Origin: Orobanche coerulescens | Taxonomy: Eukaryota > Streptophyta > Magnoliopsida > Lamiales > Orobanchaceae | Direction: 5' to 3' | Length of the DNA stretch: 64,000 nucleotides | Assembly (NCBI GenBank): GCA_033398695.1 | Contig: CM065802.1 | Span: 140,850,096 to 140,914,095 of the forward strand | In this document: piece after piece, positions 34,043 to 44,710 of the stretch | How positions within the stretch are numbered: the first letter of the stretch is position 1 | How the letters are laid out: every line of letters starts with the position of its first letter | Program-made: the position numbers and the translations under genes | The notes under the pieces: model-generated | The model's database searches: none | What the model was told of the DNA's origin: nothing | The model's input: the letters and a program-made list of their open reading frames with translations, nothing else

Positions 34043-34989
34043 TGTTGTGCGGCGATTAATACGCCTCAATGGCGATCGGCACAAAGGCCGAGCGACCAAC
34101 GTCAGTGTCAAATGAATCAAGGCAAACTTGCCAAACGAAGATGCCAGGTCCAGATCAAGTACCGAGCGATCGGCATTCAGGGCGACCGTCTCTTGGCACC
34201 TAGAGATCGACCCTAGTGCCCGCCCAAGGACGACCGTCTTATGCCACGTGTAAGGCCAACATCCATCAAAGTCTATGAAGACTGAATCTCGGATGAAGAC
34301 CCACATGCAGATCCGCAAAAGGCGCCGCAGGAAAAGGCTATTTGACTCCCTACCAGCTGTAGACGATAAGGACAGCCTCACCTACCGACAAACCCGCCGA
34401 AAGGGTCCAAGGTGGGACCTCCCAAGACAGTGACATGAGACGCGTGTTATCTTCTCATTGGTTCGCACAGCTGGCTGCCAGTGGCATCTGCGGACTTTAA
34501 GGAAACCGACCCATGTGCTAAGACGATCGCCCGCTTAATTTAATACAGGAAAGGCGATCGCCCGTATGGGAGTAAGACATCCCATCTACCTCTACTCCTA
34601 TAAATAGGAGACCTCCAGCATTTGGAAAGTGGTTTCCGGGAGTTGGATCACAAACACAGAATTCTACACACAAAATTCTACACAGCATTTCATCTTTGTT
34701 ACAAGAACTCACAGAGCATTAACTCTGGTTCTTCCGGCAATCACTAGCACTCAAGAGCTAGATAACTAGGGTCATTACACTGATTGTAATTGTACTCTAA
34801 CATTAATATTTGTACTCCAAAGCAGTATTCGTATTAATAAATCTCGCGAGAGCATTCAAGCCCGGGACTAACAACCCCGGTAAATCTTGTGTTATTTACA
34901 TTCCTTCGTACGTGCTCTCACATTTTGTTTGTTATTCACCCGTAGCCATATCCAGCAAACCATTACGTATAATATTTTGGGTAACAACA
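34043..34989 (+). repeat. 3' LTR of element E
   Basis: 947 bp, TGTTGTGC to GGTAACAACA, collinear with the 5' LTR. TATA box at 34599-34606. Confidence 0.92.
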
Positions 34990-36073
34990 CAGTATTCACG
35001 ACATAATGGTTTTGGAATGATGGGTTATGGTACGGAGCACTAGACTGGCTAAGTGTTACCCGTACTCCTTGGTTCCTTCCATTGACGACTAAGATGGATC
35101 TATGAAGTTACACAAAAGGATATTGGATGGATAGAATATGTATTTATTATCTCTTCATTAATATTGGATATTGGATATCTAATTTGATTTATTTGAGAAA
35201 TCATGCGGTATTGCGAATTGAAACTAATTACTGGGTGATTAATTTAATTCATAAATAATTATTTCCTAGAAATAAATTATTATACTTTTGTATTTGATAA
35301 AATTATTTAATTAGATTAATTAATTAAGTATAAATACATTTGAGATAAAACAAAGTGTACCTAACGGACTACACACGCGAATGTCCGGTACACGAACCGA
35401 GTGGCTCAGATCGTTTTCTCACCAAGACACCATGTGGCCGCCCCCTCACATTCTCCTTACCTTCCATGTTACTTCCTAACATGTGGGGTGTGTTTGATTA
35501 TAGAATGAGATGAGGACAAATGGATGAGATATCATATCTCATCATTTGATCTCATTTTGTTTTATAAAATGAGAAGGTCTTTCATTTGATGAAACACTTG
35601 AAAACACACAGGCACATACAAGGGCTGCTGGTCGTGAGTTTGTGAGGAAGGAGAATAATTTTTTTCTTGATATTATTTTATCTTAGAGAGAAATAAAAAG
35701 GAAGAAGAAAAGAGAAGAAAAATACTATATCAAATCCTAGCCGTGTCGAATTGATATATAATTTTTCCGATCAATATCCGATGCGTGATAATGTAGAGAC
35801 ACTCAGCATATTTGGTGTTTGATCATTCATCAAGTTGAATGAATTGGATTTATGTAAGTGTTGGTGACCGGAAAAAGCTTGGCTCGGATTTTTCCTTCAA
35901 GAAGATATTATCAAAGATCTACGAGGGTATGCCTTCTTAATTTTATCTTCGTCAATTTATATTCGTTAATACGATGCTCAATCGATCCGTTTTAGGGGTT
36001 TGGTTTTTATCTGGTTAAACCGGTTATTTTCCGCTACGTAACTCGTTTTTAATCACCGAATCACAACAATCTC

Positions 36074-37393
36074 AACTACCTGAGAGGTATGGCTACATGC
36101 ATCTGGAGGAAATGGGTCTCCACCAAATGGATGGTAGCCAAGAGGATGATCCTATGTAGTATGAATAAGCGATGGTAGATATGGACTCCGCAAAGTGGTG
36201 TGAGGCCATGGAAGCAGAGATAGACTCGAAGCAAACCTATCAGGTCTGGGCTTTGGTAGATTGACCATAGGACGTAATGCACATTGGGAATAAATTGATC
36301 TTGAAAAGGAAGACTGATGGGTATGGCAACGTGGAAGCCTACAAAGCTATGCTTGTGGTAAGGGTTATGCCCAATGGCAATGAATCGATTATCAGGAAAC
36401 CTTCTCATCAGTTGCCATGATCATGTCTATTGGCATGATGCTTGCTATAGCCGCCCACTATGATTATGAGATATGGCAGATGGACGTGAAGACGGCTTTC
36501 CTAATGGATACCTCGAAGAGAAAATTTATATATGGAACAGCCTATAGATTTTGTGTCCATTGCAGATATTCATAAAGTTTGCAAACTTCAGCGTGCCATT
36601 TATGGACTGAAGCAAGCTTCGCGAAGCTAGAATCATCAGTTTGACAAAGCAGTCAATGAGTTTGACTTCATGCAGAATGAAGATGAGCCTTGTGTTTATA
36701 GGATGGTTAGTGGGAGAAAGATCGCATTCGTAGTAGTATATGTAGATGACATTCTACTAATAGGAAACGACGTTGGACTACTCAGTTATGTGAAAGTTTG
36801 GCTTTCGAACACATTATTCATGAAAGACTTGGGAGAAGCTTCCTATATTCTAAGTATTCGCATCTAGAGGAATAAAGCGAAGAGAATGATAGGAATCAAG
36901 CCCTCTATATAGAAAAGATCCTAAAGAGGTTTCGGATGAAAGATTTTAAAAGAGGGTGCTTTTCTATGTGACGTGGTTTAAAAATCTCCAAAGTTATGTT
37001 TCCTCAAAGTGAGGAAGACGTGATGGAGATGGGACAGGTACCCTACGCGTCGGCTATGGGTAGCCTTATGTACGCAATGTTGTGCACGAGACCGGACATT
37101 GTATATGATGGGAGTATAGTAAGTCGGTTTCAAGCAAACTCGGATAAAGAACATTGGACAGCCGTAAAGAACGTTCTAAAGTACCTTAAACGTTCTAAAG
37201 AAATTTTTCTTACATATGGTGGCAGAGAATTGAGAGTGGATGGATTCATGGACTCGAACTTCGGTGGCGATGCGAACAAATGAAAGTCCACTTCAGGGTA
37301 CGTATTTACTCTGAATGGTAGAGCAGTTTCCTGGATGAGTTCCTAGCAAACTGAGACTGCACATTCCATATGCCAAGCCGAGTTTGCCTTGGA
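36074..37393 (+). pseudogene. Copia C reverse transcriptase and RNase H, broken
   Basis: Continues the C frame after solo LTR D with QLPERYGYMHLEEMG, then reverse transcriptase: AMEAEIDSKQTYQVWALVD, IGNKLILKRKTDGYGNVEAY, QMDVKTAFL, AIYGLKQAS, the catalytic YVDDILLIGND with both Asp residues, and KDLGEASYILSIRI. The open parts are 36670-36867 and 36996-37283; the latter has the RNase H start (YASAMGSLMYAMLCTRPDIV, HWTAVKNVLKYLKRS). Stops and shifts are frequent. The segment ends at the CACTA insertion within RNase H. Confidence 0.9.
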
Positions 37394-37869
37394 CACTACT
37401 ACAAATCAAGGTTGTAGCAACACCTAAGAAGTGTTGTTTAATAGCCTAAAATCTTTGCTTTAGATCTAATGTATCACTTTTGAAAGTAGGTTGAAAAGTC
37501 CTGTTTCCTTAGACCTATGAAAACACTTTTTTCTCGCTTATGCGACACTTCTAAAAAGTGTTTCAATATATAGCTCTAGCATCACTTTTCTTCTGGCAAC
37601 ATTTTTTCTCTCAGAGGCATCATTTTTTTAGTGGTGGCATTTATTCAAATGTATCACTTGTTATAATTTATGGCAACACTTTTTATTTTGTCAATGTAAT
37701 AATGCAACACTTTTTCTATTAAATTGATCATTTCTTTTTATACTACACTTGTTAAATGCATCACTTTTTTTTTACATATCTAACACTTTTATGTGGTTTA
37801 ATTCTATTAGAGTAACACTTTCATAAATAAAGAACGAAAACACTTTTCTATCAATATAATCCAAAATTA

Positions 37870-40050
37870 TTGTATTATATGAGTATCAAACGATTCATGG
37901 TATCCAATACAAAAGCAATGTAGTGTTTCAAATAACTAAGTAATGACATCTTCTAAAATACGACCATACATAATAAGTGATAGTTTTCCACTAATACTAG
38001 CTAGTATTATGATTCTATGAATATCATCTAGTTCCGCCGTTCGCCTTTCATGCAAGTAGGGCGTACTTTGACCAAAGATGTTATGGATTGTTCCTGCAAG
38101 AAAAATGATTACAAAATGAGAAAATTGTTAGTATATGTCAAAAATCAACATGTTAAAGAATGTAAAAAAATTTCAACAACATATAATTATATATCTACAC
38201 AAAAATTATATATATATATATATATATGCTATGGTTCATGTAGGAAATCAAGATAAGAACTAAGAATTAATGATCCCTTAAATAAATAAATAAATAAAGG
38301 TGTAGTCAAGATAGCAAACTGCTTTTAAATCTTCCTCCTATTAGATAGGTTTGCTTAGCCTTGTATTTGGTTGGATTAGTCTCTTTTAGTGACTGGTTGT
38401 ATGCCAGGGATCTTCCTATTGGCTGTTTATATATATGTTCTCCCTCAATATAAAAATCAGATATTCCATGACAAACATATACTAAAAGCTAATGTTACAA
38501 AGCAATATAGCTCATATCACTAATTTAAACGAGCATGGATCAAATACATGATACCAATACGCAGCAGAAATGTTCATATCAACATAGATAAAGGGCATCA
38601 AGTTTTATCAAATCTTAATGAAATATTGAATTCCATCCAAGGAAAATATCAACCACACAAAAATGCAAAATTAATCATACTAATTTTGCCTTGAGAAATA
38701 TCAACCATCAAGACCAATCTTCTTAAAAACTGATGGTCAGATTTCAACTAGTACTCAGATATGAACTACTGCGAAAACTGAAAACTGAAATCAGTTGAAC
38801 TTCATCTCTTTTATCTGATAACAAGACAACAATGAAATCAAGAGCAGATTGTATCAATCCAAATTATATCATTGTTGAGCTTAATGATGATAGTTAGATT
38901 ACTCTTTTCCCTCATAAAATAAAATTAATTGATCAAAGAGTGCACAAATAAGAAGATGTGTCATTCATGTGACTGAAGCACTGGAAATAAATAACCAAGG
39001 CACTTGAAATGGTCTCCCGTGTAGTTCAAATGACAAAGTGAAAGGAGAGTGAAATGCTCAGCTCCCAAATGAGCAGAATGCAATTATTCGGAGGACAAAG
39101 TACTTTTACATGTGCTATATTTTGCTTTTTATTATCCGATAAGAAGAATATCCATATTCAAAGATGTAATCCACATAAAAAATATAGCATTCATTTCCAG
39201 CAACTAAAATCTTCATCATTACAGAAATAAATCCAAAGGAGGTGCATATAACCTTGAACAAACTAACCATAACCTAAAGTTTATATATTTCCCTTTGCCA
39301 ACTAGATTTCTCCCAAAATAAGACATTCAGGAACAAGAGTGTTCTTCAATCAAATTGTCATTACAATGATACTTAAAGTAAGCTCATGATGGTATTTAAA
39401 TATTCAACCAATTCTTTTGGAGGCACGTAAACATGTAACAAAATACTACATCATGATGAAAGACACAAATCTACGAAATGCAATAAAAACCCAGGATCAA
39501 AGTGGGTTCGTTACTGATGCTATAAAACTATATAAGGATGAGGTGAATCATATTAAAAGATGGTAAAACAAAGAAATCCTTCGGTTCATATCCAAGGAGC
39601 AACAAAGGGAAGTTCCTTTCAAGTTGTTATTTCAAAATCTACAGTAAAATAAACAGCATACATCTTCATCTTCATACTGACTTTTAGACATCAGGTTATT
39701 AATCATCAATAACAAAAAAAAAACAAGATTCAATCTCCAGAACATAAACATCAAAAATTAACTTTAGAAACAAAAATTAAACCTTCAGTTTACTTACTAT
39801 TGTATAACGGGAAAAGCTTTTTGATTGATTCAGAGCACCGCCCCCCTTCACCAAAGACGAACCCCGACTGACCTGGGTTTCACGAGCGTTGGCGGAGTTC
39901 TTAAAAATTATTAAAAGGACTCTATGATCAGATGAACCTGGCAGGCCGTAGAATCGATGGAGATGGCCGCGTCTGAAGAATCAATGGGAGATGAAGCGCG
40001 CGGTACAAACCCTCTCTTTTCTTACTTTGTCAGATAAATTTTGCCGCATA
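37870..40050. other. Interior of element J, no recognised gene
   Basis: AT-rich and without a sizeable open frame. An AT microsatellite is at about 38209-38227 and an AAAT/ATAA run near 38280. The block 39830-40010 is more GC-rich, with a possible short start ATGGAGATGGCCGCGTCTGA on the plus strand at 39958, but nothing identifies it. Confidence 0.5.
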
Positions 40051-40072
40051 TATTTTCAGAATCCCGCTGCAA

Positions 40073-40202
40073 TTAGGATAAAGGATAAAGGTTATATTTT
40101 AAAGAAGTGTTTTGTATGTAATAAAAAAGTGTTTCTATTAGGATAAAGGATAAAGGTTATATTTTAAAGAAGTGTTTTGTATGTAATAAAAAAGTGTTTC
40201 TA
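40073..40202. repeat. Direct 65-bp duplication in element J
   Basis: Units 40073-40137 and 40138-40202 are identical: TTAGGATAAAGGATAAAGG at the start and AAAAAAGTGTTTCTA at the end. Each unit carries two AAGTGTT motifs of the subterminal array. Confidence 0.95.
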
Positions 40203-40437
40203 TAGATATGTAACAAAGACACACTTTTAAAAAGTATTAAAATTATTATAAAAAGTGTTACATATTTCTATATATTTTGCAACATTATATAAAATGTTGC
40301 TTTATATAAATAAGTGTTACCTTTATAAGCCTAAATTAACACTTATGTTAAATTGTTGGCATAATTTTAAAATTGCAACATTTTTTAAAAGTGTTACCTT
40401 CCAAGTGATGCTGTAGCCTTATTTTGTAGTAGTGGGA

Positions 40438-40771
40438 GGTGCCAAGGGAAGCATTTTGGATCAAGAAGTATCTTGGCGAACTTCAAGTGGTCCCAACTGC
40501 AAAGCTGCCGGTGCTGCTTTGCTGCGACAACGAAGGAGTTGTTGTACATGCTAAAGAACCTAGGTCTGATCATAAGACCAAGCATATTTATAGAATGTAT
40601 TACATCGTCATATAGGATCGAAAATAGATATGTTGAACTGCATAGGGTAGACTCAGAAAATAACCTTGCTGGCCCGCTCACCAATTAACTATCGTAGTCT
40701 GTCTTAAACGACATATGTATAATATGGGTATTAGATATCACAATATATGGCATTGAGTTCAAGTGGGATAT
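40438..40771 (+). pseudogene. Copia C RNase H C-terminus and PPT
   Basis: After the CACTA element the copia sequence resumes. The main traces, in shifting frames, are KYLGELQVVPTAKLP, the LLCCDNEGVVVHAKEPR catalytic region (CDNE) and KHIYRMYYIV followed by AGPLTN and a TAA at 40686. The purine-rich GAGTTCAAGTGGGA (40755-40768) precedes the LTR and is the likely polypurine tract. Confidence 0.85.
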
Positions 40772-42531
40772 TATTAGCGTATACCCTCGAATGTCACTAT
40801 GAGGATAAGAGAGTTAGGGCATTTATGTATGCTTATGAACTTATGTTGTACTAATAAAAGGCAGTGATTATTTCTTTATTTATTGTATATTATTGACATT
40901 CTTGATTTGGTAAGTAAATAGAAATAATGTCCATGCTTTTGAGTAGAAATATTCGCTCCTTATGAGATAAGGAGTCTTGCATTTGAAGTGCTTTGAACTC
41001 AAATTGCTTAACTTATTTGCAGGTCGGTGAAACTTAACTGGGCGTTAAGTTTTAATGAAGACTTGTATATCGTATGCTTGGACATGTGCATGTCTTAAAT
41101 CAGGAGTAGCGAGGGCATTATGTATATATATACTAATTGGATTAGTATACTTGGATACGACTCACCTCGATTCAGTCAAATGGATTTCACTCTAGGATAG
41201 TCAACGATTGGATCGTATGGTTGTGATAGGTATGCATGAATCTTTGACTTGAGGGTTCAGTAGAAGATGTGCTTGTTTTATTAAGTTAGTCATTAGAGTA
41301 GTTCGATCCAATCACCTGTCGGAAGGGATCAACCTTGAAATGCAATTTTTGGGCAAGTAGCAGTCTTTATTGAATACCAAGAAACGATTCTTTCCTGTAA
41401 GTGAACATGATAATGTCTTATGCGGTTAGTGGCAGATGAGATCAAAAGTCTTTGGCCAAAGCAATTGACCTAGTTGTATTTGATACACGAGAGCTCTATG
41501 ATCTTGATTTACACTAACACATGCATAGTGTCAAGTATAGATAGGGTTTGAATTTACCATGACCCCGAAATTTTGATCAGGACATATGATTGAAGGGTTT
41601 ATATGTATACGATATTCATAATAGATTTTGGAATGATTCCTATCAGTCGTTCTCAGTTGGGTTACGGTGTGAGTCACGGAGTGGCTAAGTGTTCATCACA
41701 GTCTTTGGATCCTCCCATTGCTGAGTGAGACGGACAGCAGAGTCGCGCAAGCAGGATCAATGATGGAATTAATTAAACCTACTCCGTCTTAGTAAATATT
41801 AGACATTGGATGTCTAATTGAATTTAATTTATTTGATAAATTACGTCGATTAGATGAATTAAATAATTATTAGGTAGTTAATTTAATTCAAATATAATTA
41901 TTTTTTAGATGCACGAGGGTTTTGAACATGGTCTGAGTGGAAGCTTCCACCTAGTCAACCAATATGGCCGCTGGCACATGTTTCATAGTTGAAAAGTCTT
42001 TTGAAGACTTTTTTAGCACATGCACATTGCATGTGATTTTTATCATTTGATAAGAATTATTGTTGAGTTTCCTTGGTAATATATAACAAGCCAACACACA
42101 CTTCATGGGGGCCTTACGTGAGGTGTAATAACAAGTGAAGAAAGAAAGTTATACTACTTGTTATCCAATAAACAAAAAGAAAGAAAAACTAATTTTGAAA
42201 ATTAGGTTTCATCTTGTTAAGGCTTACTCTATTTTCTATAGTCATGTTCTCGGAGAACTAGAAAAATAGAGTTTTATTCCAGGAATTTTTTCAACGTGTG
42301 AATCACAGAGATGTTCGGCATTTTCAACATGAGAATTCCAAAAGCTCCACGGACTGGATTCGTGCTCGTCATCATCAGATTAAAGAACTCGGGTCTACGA
42401 GGGTATGAATTTGATTCATTAATTTATTCGTTTATACGATCCTTGATCAATCCTTTTTAGAAGTTTGGATGAGCACGGTTTGTGCGATTTTATTTCCGCT
42501 GGTTATTCAATTTATAGCCTGAACTCCAACA
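40772..42531 (+). repeat. LTR of copia element C
   Basis: About 1760 bp, from TATTAGCGTATACCCTCGAATG to GAACTCCAACA. It matches the layout of solo LTR D (CCCTCGAATG start, the GTTCGATCCAATCACC segment, TTTCCGCT near the end). It directly follows the C coding end and polypurine tract, so it is the 3' LTR. The 5' LTR of C has not been found. Confidence 0.82.
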
Positions 42532-43600
42532 CATATAAGTGGTATCATCTAATTTCCTTTATTTTCATAATCTTCTTATCCTACCATCATATCATTTCTT
42601 TCATCTTCTAAACATCCCATCTTCTTAATATATATCACTATGATCGTTTCTACCATCACAAGTTGTAATGCCTATAGTTTTCGTTTTCCGTAGTTCTCAA
42701 ATTTTATGACTCACTTGTACTCGATACAACATTTATATTATATCCCATTATGTTTATTTCGTTCATATAAAAAAAGAATCACTACGATCAGTTCGACCAT
42801 CATCATGATCATGTTAAAAAAGAAGTAATGATGGTCGGTCCGACCACCACTGTGGAAAAAAAAAATAAATTAACATATATCGTGGGAGCCGTGCTATCTA
42901 GAGAGAAGAACGAGAGCCGTGCTATCAGAAGAAAAAAAAAAGAGAAGTCGCCCGATCTGGATAGTAACGACGAAGGGAAGCTGAAAATCTCTTCCCAATT
43001 TTTTTGGTTCTGATTTTTTTTTTTTTTGGAAGATATGTATTGGCTTTGGTTTGTAAGTTTTTTTCTACTTTATAGTACCATTTTATTATATTAAGTTTTT
43101 TATTTGTAAATCTTTTATTTATTTTCCTGTTTAAATCCTCATTAGTTCAATAAGGAAAATAACTAAAAAAATACATGGCTCACAACAGTCGATCACAGTG
43201 AAAAAGGAACTAAAATTAATGATCGGCTTCATTTCATCCGTGCGAAAACATAAGGATCACTAAGTATCAATAAATATATACATATATTCTAGATTGATTC
43301 TTAAATTCACACTCTCTTCTTATTGATTCTTTTCATCTTATTGAACCTTTTTTTATTTTGTCGTTTGCAACTTTGGAACACGGTGGACTTTTTGAATTAT
43401 CTCAAGGGAACCTTGAATGAATCACCTGCATTTACTCTATGAGATGTGTGATATTATGGACGAGCAGAAAAAGATAATATTTTGTGAGTCATTAAGAGGT
43501 AGCATAATGATTGATACACGAGCGAGAGTGATCGAGCAATACACGTGAAAATCTTGTGAGAATTTACTTGCGTGTGTGCGTAAGAAAAGGAAAAAAAAAA

Positions 43601-43639
<39 letters not shown>

Positions 43640-43727
43640 ACAAAAAACAAAAAAGGGAAGAAAAAGTACTGAAACATCAAATACACAAAATCCCATTTAA
43701 ATTGTTCAAGACCGACTTGCACAAATA
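42532..43727 (+). other. Leader region before chromovirus I, no gene seen
   Basis: AT-rich with many stops. TGGTATCATCTAATTT at 42541-42556 resembles a degraded initiator-Met-tRNA primer site and could belong to element I or to a former neighbour of the C LTR. A GA microsatellite lies at about 43606-43632. The short open frame at 42828-43013 has no recognisable family. Confidence 0.5.
43606..43632 (+). repeat. GA dinucleotide microsatellite
   Basis: An uninterrupted GA run of about 13 units, followed by an A-rich stretch, upstream of the element I gag. Confidence 0.9.
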
Positions 43728-44134
43728 ATGAATCGGTTGGATAAACGAGATGAGAAGATTGCGAAAATTGATAGGGAAAGATCGAGAGAGTCAATAAGGA
43801 TTAGGAGAAGACCTATTCATTTTATGGGATATGAAGAGTGGAAAAATTTTGAGGAGGAAACTCCAAGGTATATACCTCAAGGTGGTCAGAATAAAGGCGA
43901 TATGAGGGATAATGAAAGGAGAAGGTTGAGAAAAGAATCAGATGAGGGAGACAGAAATTTGGAAACCATAAAAAAATCTCAACTTTCGAAGAAATGAGTG
44001 ATCTGGAACCTACCTTGATTGGGAAAGGAAGGTAGAAACTATATTTGATTGTCATCCATATTCGGATGAAAGAAGATGAGACTAGCTATCACCAAATTTT
44101 TAAGGGCATGCTAGTATTTGGTGGAATCAATTTA
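43728..44134 (+). pseudogene. Chromovirus I gag, left part
   Basis: Opens at ATG 43728 with a charged Arg/Glu/Asp-rich leader (MNRLDKRDEKIAKIDRERSR) and is open to 43997. After a frameshift it continues with a degraded capsid: EERKMRLAI-like and TKFxRxAxxWWNQF traces at about 44060-44130, the start of a plant Ty3/gypsy gag domain. The reading is cut at the TA target of pogo element H and resumes at 58761. The 5' LTR of this element was not identified. Confidence 0.72.
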
Positions 44135-44329
44135 TAGTAGAAACTCGATAAAATTAATACTCAATTATTTGATAAACTCTCTAAGATAAAATTTTTGGTC
44201 GGTCCCGACTAAGGGATAGGGTGCTAAATTAATAATTTGCTAAAATTATAAGATAATTATTTTTGACAATTCTATAGGCCCTATATAAAACATAAATTAA
44301 TAATCCCTTATACACTACATTACATGAAT

Positions 44330-44710
44330 GATTTATGAAGATTTTTTGAAAAACGACTCAATTATCCTTTGTTTTTTGTTGAAATCAATTTTACCTTGAA
44401 TCTCGTCTCTAATTTTTCTTATCATTGTAAGAACTTCTGGTGGTGTTTTCTAATAGCTCAATATGAAATTATTCAATGTGAGCTTTAATAGCCTCGTTTC
44501 ACGAAAGGGGCTCCATTTTAGAACTTTTATCATCATTTTCCTCATATTTATCAATTCCAATAGGGCTCTCTATAATTTCTTCATCAGTCAACAACTGTGC
44601 AACTACTTTTCTTCTGGGTGGTTTAGGACATGTTTATCATCTATTGAATTGCGATAAGCTGACTCTATGATCAAATTTTGGAGTTCTTGAGTGCTTTCAC
44701 CACCTACGTG
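44330..44710 (-). pseudogene. Pogo-like transposase C-terminal remnant
   Basis: Minus-strand traces after the array junction: YVGGESTQELQNLIIESAYR, then a stop-rich stretch with ESPIGIDKYEENDD. These are placed where the C-terminal part of a Tigger/pogo transposase would lie. Weakly supported on its own; supported by the DDE fragment across the array. Confidence 0.5.

Larger units (their letters stand above)
26970..34989 (+). mobile_element. Element E: Tat-type Ty3/gypsy retrotransposon without pol
   Basis: 8.0 kb with two LTRs (26970-27917 and 34043-34989), a primer site right after the first, a gag-like region, a noncoding repeat region, a spliced antisense gene and a polypurine tract before the second LTR. 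The TSD CAGTA is perfect (26965-26969 and 34990-34994). No protease, reverse transcriptase or integrase was found in either strand, so it depended on partner elements. A gag of the PLTLGNLAHRW type together with an antisense gene between the coding region and the 3' LTR is known from the plant Tat lineage. By eye the first 205 bp of the LTRs differ at about 12 positions, so the insertion is not recent. Confidence 0.92.
26131..36068 (+). mobile_element. Solo LTR D (copia), split by element E
   Basis: Left part 26131-26969 begins TGTTAGGAATATGCCCTCG; right part 34990-36068 ends GAATCACAACA. Without E and its TSD the LTR is about 1.9 kb. It is flanked by a perfect ATCTC duplication (26126-26130 and 36069-36073). 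No internal domain is present, so it is a solo LTR. It is related along its length to the LTR of element C at 40772-42531 but is not the same family copy. Orientation follows the C LTR and is inferred. Confidence 0.9.
37394..40434 (+). mobile_element. Element J: non-autonomous CACTA transposon
   Basis: 3041 bp bounded by CACTACTACAAATCAAGG and, inverted at the right end, CACTACTACAAAATAAGG. The 3-bp duplication GGA (37391-37393 and 40435-40437) is perfect; CACTA ends and a 3-bp TSD define the superfamily. Both subterminal regions contain many copies of AACACTTTT (left) and its complement AAAAGTGTT (right), the usual transposase-binding arrays of CACTA elements. No transposase was recognised. 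Strand is arbitrary. It disrupts the RNase H part of copia C. The 2.1 kb between subterminal arrays could include captured host DNA; a GC-richer block at 39830-40010 differs from the rest. Confidence 0.9.
13641..42531 (+). mobile_element. Element C: Ty1/copia retrotransposon, split by three insertions
   Basis: Copia pieces on the plus strand appear in correct order: gag start (13641-13771), gag-protease-integrase (23992-26130), reverse transcriptase-RNase H (36074-37393), RNase H end (40438-40688), polypurine tract and an LTR (40772-42531). Integrase before reverse transcriptase identifies the Ty1/copia order. Each gap is a later transposon with its own exact TSD (B: GATAT; D with E: ATCTC; J: GGA). 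The host sequence joins across each: gag EADI to PPVPTW across B, SSSRIS to QLPERYGYMH in frame across D, and the RNase H segment across J. The frame has many stops and shifts, so C is dead. The 5' LTR is not seen. Confidence 0.88.

Noticed and set aside
42828..43013. 61-codon frame with Lys-rich C-terminal half
   Set aside because: No recognisable family and lies in an AT-rich leader with many stops.
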